A stretch of 64,000 nt of DNA from Antilocapra americana (taxonomy: Eukaryota; Chordata; Mammalia; Artiodactyla; Antilocapridae): positions 4,683,987 to 4,747,986 of the forward strand of contig ML664159.1 in the NCBI GenBank assembly GCA_007570785.1, given 5' to 3'. The position numbers and the translations under genes are program-made. The notes below the pieces were generated by a model that had not been told where the DNA came from, did not search any database, and saw only the letters and a program-made list of their open reading frames with translations. Positions 25,101 through 40,100 of this stretch are shown here, piece after piece. Position 1 is the stretch's first letter; each line of letters opens with the position of its first letter.

Positions 25101-28100
25101 CCTCTCTGGACTTCACTGTGGGTGGTCATGCTCCTTCCAGCATTTGGAACCTGGAAATGATCGCAGTGTTTCCTGACAGATGGTCTGGTAGAGGGTACCC
25201 AGGGGAGTGACATTATGTTGCTATAAACTCAACCTGGAATGTGTTTTGGCCATCCCAAACCCTGTTAGGTTTTTTTTTTCTCATGAACTCCTATGAATAG
25301 AGGTTTCTAAAAGGATGCTTGCCATTAAAAATCAAGATTTTAAAAATTGTAAATGGCATCAAAATTCTTGGAACATAGTCTTAGGGAAGAAATCCAGTAC
25401 AAAAAAATGCAGTACAAATGAAATATTTTTAATGTAATGCTTCATCTTATGAAATATATTACACATATGTGTGTCATATATATATATATATATAAAAAAC
25501 ATTTCTAATTTTTGTACATGTAGGCTTTTTCTAGTTTTCCAATATTATAAATAGAACTATTGTGCAGCAACACTCCAAAGCTTGTCTGTATCTCTGATTG
25601 TTTCCTGAGGCTACATTGCTCAGAATGGAATTCTTACTGAGTCAGAGGGTTTGTTTGGGTTTCTTTGGACTGTTGAGACATATTTCCACCTTATCTTTTC
25701 AGAGATGTTTCTTTCTCTGTCTTTGGGGTATGAGAGGATCCTTCTTACTGTAGCTTTGATAGTGCAGGCTATTATTTTTAAAAAACAATTTTGTCAATTG
25801 TTTAGGAAACACCCAAGTATTATTTTAATTTTTTACTTTTGGTAACTAGTGTGGTTTTCCACGTTTTCTAAATTTTATCTGCAGAGACATTCTGAGTGCT
25901 TCATAATGTATCTTGTGCAAATCAAGACGTGTCTATAGCAGTTGGTGTATCTCATCATCTAGTAACTCCTAAAAGAAGGAGATAGGAGCAGTCGAGCAAG
26001 ACTCATTCTCAGTGATGCCACTGTGGTTACTAGTGACCTTCAGGTTCTTTTCTTTGTGGTCACAAACTAGTCAGTAATCCATTCACCTTTGTCCTGAGGA
26101 CCCCTGAGTTTCTCAAAAGGTGTCTCGGAGCTTCTGTGATGCAGGGCTTATCGGATGGTGAGGGACCTGAGCAGGACGTGGAGTGAAGCAGAGCTCAGGC
26201 AGCCACCTCTGCGACAGCCGGGGTGGCTCGGCTCTGGCCCAGATGGTGTATTTAGGGTCCTTGTGGAGAGGCATAAGACCAGAGGAGTCCATCACAGAGC
26301 TGCTGGGATAGATGGAGGTTCAGCTTTTTTTGTGTGTTTTCTCATGTCCCTGCACTTACTCAGAAGGATCGTGGATGTTCCGGCTTTACCTCGTCATGAT
26401 ATTTTGTTGGCTCAGTTGGGAGTTTGTCTGATTTTAGACACTTGGGCTGTTACCATTACCCTTCAGGCAGTGGGCTTCTCATGCCTTACCTGGGGGTTGG
26501 AAGTCCAGCAGCCTTTTGGTTCTTCTTTGTTACTTTAACATTTCCTTATTTTGAGAAATATTTATTGAGTACTTGCTAAGCCAGCTCACGTTAGGCATGT
26601 TAGATTTAAAGTTATTAAGACAACATGTCTTTGAAAGGCTTGTATTTTCAATGATATTGAGGAAAGTTTCCTGTAGGTCTTCATTTATACCTTAATGCTC
26701 ATCTGAGTAGTGCCACTGGCTCCCTTTTTGTGAGAAATAGCCATTTGTGCGATTTGCTGTGAGAATCTGGTTGAGGACCCATTCGTTTCTTGGTCTCCAC
26801 TGTCTGACCTTAGCATTAGTGTTTAGAACACTTCCTTGATTTCTTCCCTTGGCTTCAAGGACCCTACAGTCTCATCGTTTTCTTCTTGCTCCCTCTACCT
26901 CTTTTGCTGCGTCCGTCTCAGTCTTCTCAGCCTGTAATGTGGGCTGGGTCATTGGCCACTTTCTCATTTCTTTTGGCGCTCACTTCCTTGGTAATCTTGT
27001 CTGGTTTTGAAGTTTTAAATAGCATATATTTGCTTCTGAAGTTGTATTGTCCAGATTTTTCCTTTGAATTCCATCCCTTATTTTGTAGCTTTCTCCCTGA
27101 CATTTCCATGTGGATGTCTCGTAGGCGTATCAAACTCAACACAGCCAAAGCCCAGCTCTTTCTATTCCACCTACCATCACCCAAACCAGCTCATGCTAAA
27201 GGTTTCTCATCTTCACTTATGAGCAGCTCTTTTCTTCCAGTTTCTCAGGCAAAAACTTTGATGTCACTGTGAACCACTCCTTACCACTCGCTCAACTCTC
27301 CACATATTTTCCAGTAGCAAATCCTATCAGCTTTATATCAGAATGTACGTGTAATCTGATCGCTTCTCACTGTGTCCTCTGCCAGTCTCCCCAGTCCAAG
27401 ACCGTCATCTCGCTTCTTCATTATGGCAGCATCCCCCAGCCAGTGTCCTGGCTTCTGTGTCATCCCCACTTGTAGGGTGTTTTGAGTATAGCAGCCAGAG
27501 TGAGTCTGTTAAATTGTAAGGGATTGTACCAGTTCTCTACTTAGATTCCCAGTGGCTTCCCATCTCATACAGTAAAAGCCAGAAGTTGTTCTATTACCAG
27601 CAGCCTGCCTTCCCCCCAGTTCCCCCCTGAGGACCTCATCTGTCCCTGTCTCTCCTTCGCTGACACTGCTCTGGACTCTGCACTCCTTGCCTTGAGCATG
27701 CCGGGTGGCCTCCCTCTCGGGGCCAGGTCCCTGGCTGTTCTCCGATGTGGAGTGCTGTGCTTTTCCCCAGGGTGGTCTCACAGCTTCCTTCAAGTTCTCA
27801 ATCCACAGTCACATTCTCAGCAAGGTGTCCACCCCTTTCTATTCTCCTGCCTTGCTTTATTTTTTCCTTATTTTTTAAGGAAACATGTATTGCTATTTGA
27901 TATGGGCTTCCCGGGTAGCTCAGTGGTGAAGAATTAGTCTGCAGTGCAAGAGACTTGTAGGAGACTTGGGTTCAATCCCTGGGTTAGGAAGATCCCCTGG
28001 AAAAGGAAATGGCAACTCACTCTAGTAACCTGGCTTGGGATATCCCATGGACAGAGGAGCCTGGCAGGCTACAGTCCATGGGGCCATAGAGAGTCAGACA

Positions 28101-31100
28101 CAACTGAGCACGCCACACCAAGGACAATCAGAGGATGAATTTTTTTTCCCCATATGTCACTATCAGGAAAAGCTGTGCTTTTTCTGAGCCAGAATTTATT
28201 ATTGTCTTGCTGCTGCTGCTAAGTTGTGTCAGTCGTGTCTGACTCTGTGCGACCCCATAGATGGCAGCCCACCAGGCTCCCCCATCCCTGGGATTCTCCA
28301 GGCAAGAACACTGGAGTGGGCTGCCACTTCCTTCTCCGATCCATGAAAGTGAAAAGTGAAAGTGAAGTCACTCAGTCGTGTCCGACTCTTTGCAGCCTCA
28401 TGGATTGCAGCCCACCAGGCTCCTCCGTCCATGGGATTTTCCAGGCAAGAGTAGTGGAGTGGGGTGCCATTGCCTTCTCTGATTATTGTCTTGGGTACCC
28501 TGTAAATTTTGTAACTTGTGTTTTATTTTTGTTTGGGATACTAGGAAGTTCTTGATGTACTGTGCTGTTTTGAATACTAGCATTTTCTATAAATTGCCAT
28601 TTTTGTGTAGTAATCTTAACTGTGGCTTTATCTTAGGTTGTTATTTTTCCTTGTAGTGTTTTTTTTTAAATTATCTCTTGTTTAGTGATCTTTATTATGC
28701 CTATTTCTCTAAGCTTCTCACATCCTTTTTTTCAAGCAGAACAGATACAAATGAAAATTATGATGATCTTTTTTTCTTTCTCTTTCAGGGAAGCACAGTA
28801 AACATGAACCTCATGGGATGGCTGTATTCTAAAGTTGAAGCTTCGTTGGGTTCTGCTGGTCACACAACCCTTGGGGTCACACTTATGATCGGTTAGTGAA
28901 TCCTGAAGTCCCAGTTTTTGTCTCTTCTGAAAGCTTTTTGCACAAAGTGGCATGACAGAGGGAAGAACAGGGGAACCTGGTTAGACCACTTGGTTATAGT
29001 TGTGCCTGCACAATTCACTAGTTCTTGGACCTGATTAGACACAGTGAACATAGTAACATCATTCCTCCCATTTGTGTTTTTATTTCCACTTTCTTAAGAT
29101 GAGGATCTTGTCCCATGTGTGCTTCACTGTTGTTGTGATGAGCAAATGAGAGTATAGGTGAGAACTCTGGAAACAGTCAGGGAGTTTATACCTCCCTGTG
29201 AGGTGTTCATTAATAGTCTGTAGCAAAAGGGAGAATTGTTCCCTTTGAACAAATTCAGTTTGCTTATGAAACTTAGATTTTGTAGATGTCAGAAGTGATA
29301 GGATGTGATTAGAAACCTGCCAGGTTGGGATCCCAGAGTCTGGATTCTGGTCCTGACTCATCTTCGTCAAGGAAGTTAACCTCCATGTCTTAGTTTTCTG
29401 TAAAAGTGTGGGTGTTTGACTAAGCCATATAGATCACTTCTGGCCCCAAGTTCTGTTGGCTAAGGCTGGGTGGTGCTGGTTGCCAGCTGGTCAGTGAGAA
29501 GTGGATGAGGCTCTCTGGACTCACCAGCTGTGCTTCTCTGTGCAGTAAATTTGTCTAACTGAGCCCCATGGGGTGTGGAGAACTGCTTGCAGAGTCCTAG
29601 GGAGACTTGTGGGTGGCGAGCTACAGATTCTGTACCATCTTTTATTCCTTATAATTCCTTGGTACAGGCCAGTAAAGGGAGGACTGTGCTGTGCTTAGTT
29701 GCTCAGTCATGTCTGACTCTTTGCGACTCCATGGACTGTATTCCCTGCCAGGCTCCTCTGTCCATGGGGATTCTCCAGGCAAGAATGCTGGAATGGGTTG
29801 CTATATCCTTCTCCAGGGGAACTTCCTGACCCAGGGATCAAACCCAGGTCTCCCTCATTGCAGGCAGATTCTCTACAATCTAAACCACCAGGGAAGCCCA
29901 AGAATATTTGAGTGAGTAGCCTATCCCTTCTCCAGGGGAACTTCCCAACCCAGAAATCGAGCTGGGGTGTAGTGAGAGGTAATGCTAGAGAGGCAGCATA
30001 TTTCTAGAGACCCCTCCTCTCTTCCCCTCCCTCTCAAATCCTTTGCCTCTCAAAAGCTTTTTCTTACTTCCAAACACTCTTCAGTATTCTTTCTAGTTCC
30101 CTCCACGATGGAGAATTTGAGAATACATTTTAAAGAATTTTAGAGCCAAGAAAGATCTATACCATCAAGTCAAAGCTTCTTATTTTACAGATGGGAAAAC
30201 TGAAACCAGAGAGGTTAAATTCCTTGCCCAAGATCAATCGGCTTGTTAGTGCCAGACGCAGAACCCACGTCTCCTGACTCTGCAGTCTTTCATATTATAT
30301 TGTATTGCGTCAACCAATTAAAGATTCATTAGCTTTACTAAACTTCTTTTTATTAAAATTTTGAGAAGCATAAACTTTTTTCACTCTGTATCCTGACTCA
30401 CTTTAATGATATGAGTCAGCATCGGTGAGTAAGGCTGACCGCAGGGAGGAGAGAGTGAGTGGGCTGTGCTGTGGGAAGACTGGTGCCCTTGGGGCTGCCA
30501 CGAGGTGGGGGCAGGGGTTGGACTTCAGAAGGGGTCAGAAGGAACTTGAGCTGGTGCCCTTGGGGCTGCCACGAGGTGGGGGCAGGGGTTGGACTCGGGA
30601 AGGGGTCAGAAGGAAGATGGACTGATCCCAGGGTCAGACTTTGCTTTTGCAGTTCTGTCCTACTCCCCTGCCCCAGTATCCATCAATAATGAGTGCTTAG
30701 GCTGAATTAAGAAATTTGGACTAATTTCCTAGCTGGTCATCAGCTTTCTTTAATCTGTATTCTGATTCTAAGACTAGACTAGTTGGTTCTAGCCTTTTCC
30801 TTCTAATCTCCAACCTTCTACTGGGAAGTAATTAAAATATAGTAATCACAACTGCTAACATGTTGAGTGCTTCCCATATGCACTTCCTTCCCTTCTGTCC
30901 TGATTTAGTAATTGTAGTTTTTTCATATATGCGTTCAGATGCCCTCCCTTTCCATGGCTAAGTTTTCTGCTGTTAATATAATGTGCTGCCTTTTAGGAAC
31001 CTTCAGTTTGGTTCTCTAAAAAAGTCTCTCTTTCTCTCTTCTGTTATAGGGGGTATAACATGCATTCTTTCACTTCTCTGTGCCTTGGCTCTTGCTTACT

Positions 31101-34100
31101 TGGATCAGAGAGCAGAACGAATCCTTCATAAAGAACAAGGAAAAACAGGTTAGTCCGAATGCAAGAAAACTTAGGGTTTTGGGAATTATGGCCTTTTTGA
31201 GATAATTTACAATGAGGTAAGTTCTTAATAGTAATGTAGTACACCCAGCAAGGCTTAATAATACATGTTTATTGAATCTTTTTCTTCCACTTACATTTTT
31301 TTAAAAATTTTATATCAATGTATAGTCGATGTAAATCTTTTATTTACAAATCTGTTTCCACTTGTCTAAAGTTTTGGATACATTTTTTTCCCCTATAAGT
31401 AGTTTTGGCAGAATTTACCTTCTTGATTGTACTTTGTATATTTGTAAAGTGATAAGTGTTCCTGGAGAAGAGGAAGAAGATAGATACTAATCTTAGATTT
31501 TACATTTTTCTGTTGTCTTAAAATTATCCCCAAAGCTGTATTCTAGTAATTTACTGAGAAAAGTTTTTTTTTTTTTTAACTGAATTGCAAAAGTTAATCA
31601 GGTGATAAAAGAAAAAGAATCTTGACTTAGAAATGCAGAATTGCACTGACAACATCGTTCCTTTCTCCTCTCAGGTGAAGTGATCAAGTTAACTGACGTG
31701 AAGGATTTTTCCTTACCCCTGTGGCTTATATTTATCATCTGTGTCTGCTATTATGTCGCCATCTTCCCTTTCATTGGACTTGGAAAGTGAGTAATTTCTA
31801 GCCTTTCATTTTTGTTGGCTAAATTATAATGGGAATTTAATCATATAAGTGTAAATTTTTAAGCTGTATTTTGCTTCTCTGGTTGTTAGTATGTTCGTAG
31901 GAATTGTTTTACATCCTGGGACACAACTGTTTTTCTTAGCTTGAGGTTTGTTTGCTCAGTCACTCACTTGTGTCCGACTCTTTTGCGATTCCAGGAACTG
32001 TAATCCACCAGGCTCCTCTGTCCATGGGATTCTCCAGGCAAGAATGCTGGAGTGGGTTGCCATGCCCTCCTCCAGGGGATCATCCTGACCTGGGGATGAT
32101 CTTGCATCTCTTGCATCTCCTGCATTGACAGGCAGATTCTTTACTACCTAGCCACCCAGGAAGCCATAGCTTAAGGTTTAGTATTGGTTTAATACTTGTA
32201 TCAGGTTTTTGAGGAAATACCTAAGTACAATTTTTGATTCATAATACTGATTTATGTTAATGCTTGATTTTGGATTTGTATTCTTTGTTTCCTCTTTATT
32301 CTTCAGTTAGGAAGTCTCTTACTGAGAATGGAGACAATGGATTAGCTCATAGTGACAAGGCACATCCTCATTTATTAGGACTGCAGTTCTAGCAGACTCA
32401 AATTCAGCGTTTAAATCAAATTCTTTGCTTTGTCTCTTACCTCCTCTGTGTTTTTGTAGGTACCTACTTACACAGAGTGGGCTTCCCTTGTGGCTCAGCT
32501 GGTAAAGATTCTGCCTGCAATGCAGGAGACCTGGGTTCGATCCCTGGGTTGGGAAGATCCCCTGGAGAAGGGAAAGGCTACCCACTCCAGTATTCTGGCC
32601 TGGAGAATTCCATGGACTGTATAGTCAGTGGGGTTGCAAAGAGTCAGACACAACTTAGCGACTTTCGCTGTCACTTAAACAGAGCAGTGTGTGAGTGTGT
32701 GTTTGTGGAGAAGCATCTTTGAAATCATAACCTTTAAATTCAGTCTTTCATTTTACAATTTGAGAGAGGAACCTTATACATTATTTAGCAAAGGACTCAT
32801 CAAGTATTGCTTTTAAGGATAAGAAGCCATCTTGATTTCGTATAGTAATACATTTGGGTTTCTGAAAATTTGAGTGTATTGTCTTCTGTGTATGTAAAAG
32901 AAGAAAAACTAGGCATCAGTGTATTTTATTTAGTTGGTGAAGTACTTACATAAATACTAAAGCTTTAGCCAGTTGCTCAAAGATGAATATCAAATAAGAT
33001 GGGAAAACAGTTTAGAAAGAAGGGGAAGTTGACTGTTTTATTCAGTAATATTTTGCTTTTATTTTTACAAAAACAGAATAATTCTCTCTAAACGATTTAT
33101 TTATTTTTTTTCCCTCTCTCTATTTTAGAGTTTTCTTTACAGAGAAATTTGGATTTTCCTCCCAGGCAGCCAGTGCTATTAACAGGTATTCCATTAATTC
33201 TGTAAATGCTTACTATGTAAATGTGTAAATGGATCACATTTAAATGTTTATATTTCTATTTACTGATGACCATTTTAGAAGAATGTTAAATGAGCTAGGA
33301 ATTTTAGAAGTAAGGACTTTGGGTTTTTTTTTTTTTTGCTGTGATACCTTTTCTTAATTATCTTTTGTATTTTTTGGGCAGTATCGTGTATGTAATATCA
33401 GCTCCCATGTCCCCAGTATTTGGGCTTCTGGTGGATAAAACAGGAAAGAACATCATCTGGGTTTTGTGTGCAGTGGTGACCACGCTTGCTTCCCACATCA
33501 TGCTGGCCTTCACGCTGTGGAACCCCTGGATTGCTATGGTAATGTGGCTGCTGACACTGAGGGGCTCAGGGAGGACTCTACAGCATGTAGCAGAAGCCGT
33601 GCTTGGCTCTTCTGATCTCAGTGCTCATGAGAGTGGGGGAAACGATGACTTGATTTCGGTTTCTACAGGATAACCAGTTTTAAAGTATATAAATAATAGT
33701 CATTAATACATAAAGTCTTTTTTGTTTCATTTGGCCGTATAATGCTCTCAGTGCTAATGGAGAATTTGAAATAAAATAGTCGCATAAAAGCCAAAATGCC
33801 TATTAGTTCCATTTATTTTTAATTAAGAGAAGTCATTCCATCATTTAGCCCAGTATCCGTGATTTGACATTTTTTTGTCCCTGACTCTAAGTAGGTCAAA
33901 GAGAAATGATGAATGCATCAAGTTTTTGTTATTGTTCATCAAAAATGTCATTTTTTAAGACCACACACTTAAGTGCTCTATTTCTTACCTGTTAATAAAA
34001 AAATGTTGTGAATATATATATATTTGTGCCCTTGGTGAGAAATCTGTGGGATGGAGTCCTAGAAGTAGAAATGCTAGAGCAGAGGTTTTGCACACTGAAC

Positions 34101-37100
34101 ATCTTGATGGATGCTGTGAAACCTCTCCTGTAATAACTTTCTACCCATTTAGAGCTTTACCAATAACATATGACTGTGTTTGTCTCTTTTTATTGATAGT
34201 GTCCTTGCCGTGTTGGACCCTGGCATTGTTTTAATTGTTGCCAATTTGATGGGGATTAAATGATGAGTGATCTTATTTTAACTTAAATCATTAAGTTTCT
34301 TTTTTAATTGGAGAAAAAGTTAGCAGTAGGTGATGTTTAACGAGCAGTGGTTGTTACTGGTTCTGTGCCCGGCTCTCTAGATGGGTGGTGATGACCCAGA
34401 GGTAAGATAATAGACTACTGGCATGATGTTACCATGACTGCTTAATTTGTAATTCCTAATGAATACTGGAAAATGAGCTTGCCTGAGACATTAGTAATGA
34501 CTTTTTGCAAATTAGCTTTATTTTCTTACTTGGTCTTTGCACCCTGGGCCCAGCCAATTATGTATTCGTATAATGTAAAGTAAAGACAGGGTTGCGTGTA
34601 TTTTGTCACTAGAGGAATACTGCTAGTGAGGGGCCAGAACCTTTCTGTATTGAATATGAATTTTTAGCCTAATTATTTTGTAACACAATTTGTGTGGATA
34701 TGCATGTGTTAGTTATTATGTCACTCTTGCTAATCCGCATCAAAGGAAAATCACCTTTTGGTGAATATAAGAGTTTTTTACTCTCTTCTCTGTTGCTTTC
34801 TGTAGTGTCTTCTGGGACTCTCCTACTCATTACTTGCCTGTGCCTTGTGGCCAATGGTGGCATTTGTAGTTCCTGAACATCAGCTGGGAACTGCATATGG
34901 CTTGTAAGTGTTTGCACATGGATCATATAATGTCTCTCCCTGCTGTGTTGATTTAATTATCTTATAAATATCCAGACCTCTTGAGTCTAGTCATCTTCAG
35001 GCTTTTGGGACAGCTCCGAACCTGGAAATAACCAGACAAGTCCGTTAATCTATTTGTGTTATTATTGTGGCAAAAAAAATGCACCAAGCCCCTAATAGAA
35101 TTAGCGATAAGCCACCCCATAAAAGGGCCTTGCTTGTTGACCTTCCTACTGCTTGTTTATCTGTAGACTTCTCAGTGAGACACTGGGTTCCTGTCGTCTC
35201 TGGTGCAAAAGGCCAAAGCAGGGGACCACATCTGTGGTTGGCATTCACTTAGCCCTTTGTCTCATTCAGCAGGAAGGTGTCACATTCACCCTGCCCTTGC
35301 TGAGGCAGATTCCCTTACCTGTGAGCCTGAAGTTAAGTAGTGGAAACAGTCATGGGAAAAAAAAATCTAATCAGATCATTCCTGGTTGAAAACATCTCTT
35401 AGCATTAATGATATGTGGTTTATAGATACGATTATTTAGAATGACTTGCTGTTTTGTGTATGATGACTTTAGAATTGATATGTTTGTTTCTTTTAATTTC
35501 TTAAATTGTAGCATGCAGTCCATTCAGAATCTTGGGTTGGCGGTCATTTCCATCATTGCTGGAATGATCTTGGATACTCGAGGATACTTGTTTTTAGAAG
35601 TTTTCTTCATTGCCTGTGTTTCCTGTAAGTGCCCCAGCTGGCAACATTTAGTTTCTTCTAATATGTGGCAGAATGTCCTTGTTTATTGGAGAAGGAGATG
35701 GCAGCCTACTCCAGTTTTCTTGCCTGGAGAATCCCATGGACAGAAGAACCTGAAGGGGCCTGGTGGGCCACAGTCCATGCAGTTGCAGAGTCACATGACT
35801 GAAGTGACTTAGCATGCACACGTCCTCATTTATACTTCTAGGTTTTTGTTATTGTTCTCTTTACCCCTTTTAAAAACCAAATCCCTGAAGTGTTGCACTC
35901 ACATTTGCTTACTTCTTAGCCTGTGTATCTGTTTCCCAGCTAGTGATTTTTTTTTTTTTGGTATTATTATTTTTTTTTGATATCTCAATTTTAAAAATTA
36001 TTTTTAATTGGAGATAATTGTTTTACAATGTTTTGTTGGTTTCTGCTGTACAGCTGCGTGACTCAGACATAAATATACTTATGTCCCCTCCCTCTTTTTT
36101 TAATATAAATTTATTTATTTTAATTGGAGGCTAATTACTTTACAATATTGTAGTGTTTTGGCCATAAGTTGACATGAATCCACCACAGGTGTACATGTGT
36201 TCCGCATCCTGAACCCTCCTCCCACCACCCTCCTCATCCCATCCCTCTGGGTCATCCTAATACACCCACCCCAAGCACCCTGTCTCATGCATCAAACCTG
36301 GACTGGTGATTGGTTTTACATATGATAATATACATGTTTCAGTGCCATTCTCCCAAATCATCCCACCCTCGTCCTCTCCCAAAAGGACTGTGTCTCTTTT
36401 GCTATCTCTCATACAGGGTTATCATTACCATCTTTCTAAATTCTATATATATGCGTTAGTAGACTGTATTGGTGTTTTTCTTTCTGGCTTACTTCACTCT
36501 GTATAATAGGCTCCAGTTTCATCCACCTCATTAGAACTAATTCAAATATATTCTTTTTAATGGGTGAGTAATATTCCACTGTATATATGTACCACAGCTT
36601 TCTTTTCCATTCGTCTGCTGATGGACATTTAGGTTGCTTCCATGTCCTGGCTATTATAAACAGTGCTGTGATGAACATTGGGGTACACATGTATGTTTCA
36701 ATTCTGGTTTCCTTGGTGTGTATGCCCAGCAGTGGGATTGCTGGGTCATATGGCATTTCTATTTCCAGTTTTTTAAGAAATCTGCACACTTTTCTCCTTA
36801 GTGGCTGTACTAGTTTGCATTCCCACCAACAGTGTAAGAGGGTTCCCTTTTCTCCACACCCTCTCCAGCATTTATTGTTTGTAGACTTTTGGATGGCAGC
36901 CATTCTGACTGGTGTAAAGTGGTACCTCATTGTGGTTTTGATTTGCATTTCTCTGATAATGAGTGATGTTGAACATCTTTTAATGTGTTTGCTAGCCATC
37001 TGTATGTCTTCTTTGGACGAATGTCTGTTTAGTTCTTCGGCCCATATTTTGATTGGGTCGTTTATTTTTCTAGAATTGAGCTACAGGAGTTGCTTGTATA

Positions 37101-40100
37101 TTTTTGAGATTAATTCTTTGTCAGTTGCTTTGTTTGTTGTTATTTTCTCCCATTCTGAAGGCTGTCTTTTCACCTTGTTTTTAGTTTCCTTTGTCGTGTA
37201 GAAGCTTTTAATTTTAATTAGGTCCCATTTGTTTATATTTGCTTTTATTTTCAATATTGTGGGAGGTGAGTCATAGAAGATCCTGCTGTGATTTATGTTG
37301 GAGAGTGTTTTGTCTATATTTTCCTCTAGGAGTTTTATAGTTTCTGGTCTTAGGTTTAGATCTTTAATCTGTTTTGATTTATTTTTGTATATGGTGTTAG
37401 AAAGTGTTCTCATTTCATTCTTTTATAAGTGGTTGACCAGTTTTCCCAACATCACTTGTTAAAGAGATTGTCTTTTCTCCATTGTATATTCTTGCCTCCT
37501 TTGTTGAAGATAAGATGTCCATAGGTATGTGGATTTATCTCTGGGCTTTCTATTTTGTTCCATTGATCTATATTTCTGTCTTTGTGCCAGTACCATACTG
37601 TCTTGATGACTGTGGCTTTGTAGTAGAGCCTGAAGTCAGGCAGGTTTATTCCTCCAGTTCCATTTTTCTTTCTCAGGATTGCTTTGGCTATTCGAGGTTT
37701 TTTTATATTTCCATACAAATTGTGAAATTATTTGTTCTAGTTCTGTGAAAAATACCATTGGTAGCTTGATAGGGATTGCATTGAATCTATATATTGAATT
37801 GGGTAGTATACTCATTTTCACTATATTGATTCTTATCCATGAACACGGTATATTTCTCCATCTATTTGTGTCCTCTTTGATTTCTTTCACCAGTGTTTTA
37901 TAGTTTTCTATATATAGGTCTTATGTTTCTTTAGGTAGATATATTCCTAAGTATTTTATTCTTTTCATTGCAATGGTGAATGGGCTTGTTTCCTTAATTT
38001 CTCTTTCTGTTTTCTCATTGCTAATGTATAGGAATGCAAGGGATTTCTGTGTGTTGATTGTATATCCTGCAACTTTACTATATTCATTGATTAGCTATAG
38101 TAATTTTCTAGTGGAGTCTTTAGGGTTTTCTATATAGAGGATCATGTCATCTGCAAACAGTGAGAGTTTTACTTCTTTTCCAGTCAGGATTCCATTTATT
38201 TCTTTTCCTGCTCTGATTGCTGTGGCCAAAACTTCCAAAACTATGTTGAATAGTAGTGGTGAGAGTGGGCACCCTTGTCTTGTTCCTGACTTCAGGGGAA
38301 ATGCTTTCAGTTTTTCACCATTGAGGATAACAGCTGATCTTTCAATAGAAACTCTTCTGGCCAGAAGGGAGTGACAGGACATGCTTAAAATGATGAAAGC
38401 CCAGATTACTGTACCCAGCAAGGATCTTCATTCAGATATGAAGGAGAAATCAAAAGCTTTACAGACAAGCAAAAACTGAGAGAATCCAGCACCATCAAAC
38501 CAGCTCTGCAACAAATGCTAAAGGATGTTCTCTAGACAGGAAACACAGAAAGGGTGTATAAACTTGAACTCTAAACAACAAAGTAAATGGCAGTGGGATC
38601 ATACTTATCAATAATTACCTTAAATGTAAATGGGTTGAATGCCCCAACCAAAAGACAAAGACTGGCTGAATGGATACAAAAACAAGACCCCTGTATATGT
38701 TGTCTACAAGAGACTCACCTTGAAACAAGGGACACATACAGACTGAAAGTGAAGGGCTGGAAAAAGATATTCCATGAAAATAAAGACCAGAAGAAAGCAG
38801 GAGTGGCAATACTCATATCAGATAAATTAGACTTTAAAACAAAGGCTGTGAAAGAGACAAAGAAGAACACTACATAATGATCAAAGGATCAATCCAAGAA
38901 GATATAACAATTGTAAGCATATATGCACCCAACATAGGAGCATCACAATATGTAAAGCAAATGCTAACAAGAATGAACGGAGAAATTAACAATAACACAG
39001 TAGTAGTGGGAGACTTTAATACCCCACTCATACCTACGGATAGATCAACTAAACAGAAAATTAACAAGGAAACAGAAACTTTAATGATAGAATAGACCAG
39101 TTAGACCTAATTGATAACTAAAGGACATTTCACCTCGAAACAATGAATTTCACCTTTTTCTCAAGAGCACATGGAACCTTCTCCAGGATGGATCTTGGGC
39201 CATAAAGCTAGCCTTGGTAAATTCCAAAAAATTGAAATCATTCCAAGCATCTTTTCTGACCACAGTGCAGTAAGATTAGATTTCAATTACAAGAGAAAAA
39301 CTACTAAAAATTCCAATATATGAGGCTCAACAACACGCTGCTGAATAACCAACAAACCACAGAAGAAATCAAAAAAGAAATCAAAATATGCATAGAAACG
39401 AATGAAAATGAAAACACAACAACCCCAAACCTATGGGACACAGTAAAAGCAGTGCTAAGGGGAAGGCTGATAGCAATACAGGGTTATCTCAAGAAACAAG
39501 AAAAATGTCAAATAACCTAACTCTACACCTAAAGCAACTAGAAATGAAAGAAATGAAGAACCCCAGGGTTAGTAGAAGGAAAAAAATATTAAAAATTAGG
39601 GCAGAAATAAATGCAAAAGAAACAAAAGAGACCATAGCAAAAATCAACCAAGCCAAAAGCTGGTTCTTTGAGAAGATAAATAAAATTGACAAACCATTAG
39701 CCAAGACTCATCAAGAAACAAAAGGAGAAGAATCAAATCAACAAAATTAGGAAAATGGAGAGATGGCAACAGACAACACAGAAATACAAAGGATCATAAG
39801 AGACTACTGTCAGCAACTACATGCCAATAAAATGGACAACTTGGAAGAAATGGACAAATTCTTAGAAAAGTACAACTTTCCAAAACTGAACCAGGAAGAA
39901 ATAGAAAATCTTAACAGACCCATCACAATCATGGAAATTGAAACTGTAATCAGAAATCTTTCAGCAAACAAAAGCCCAGGACCAGATGGCTTCACAGCTG
40001 AATTCTACCAAAAATTTAGAGCAGAGCTAACACCTATCCTACTCAGACTCTTTCAGAAAGCTGCAGAGGAAGGTAAACTTCCAAACTCATTCTATGAGGC

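Noticed and set aside
33539..33673. Extension of MFSD1 exon 11 into the intron
   Set aside because: Open frame past a GTAATG donor. The next exon (34806) fits in phase, and the read-through residues match nothing in MFSD1.
36436..36999. 187-codon minus-strand ORF, and the overlapping plus-strand ORF 36587-37201
   Set aside because: ORF2 C terminus of the L1 on the minus strand and its antisense shadow.
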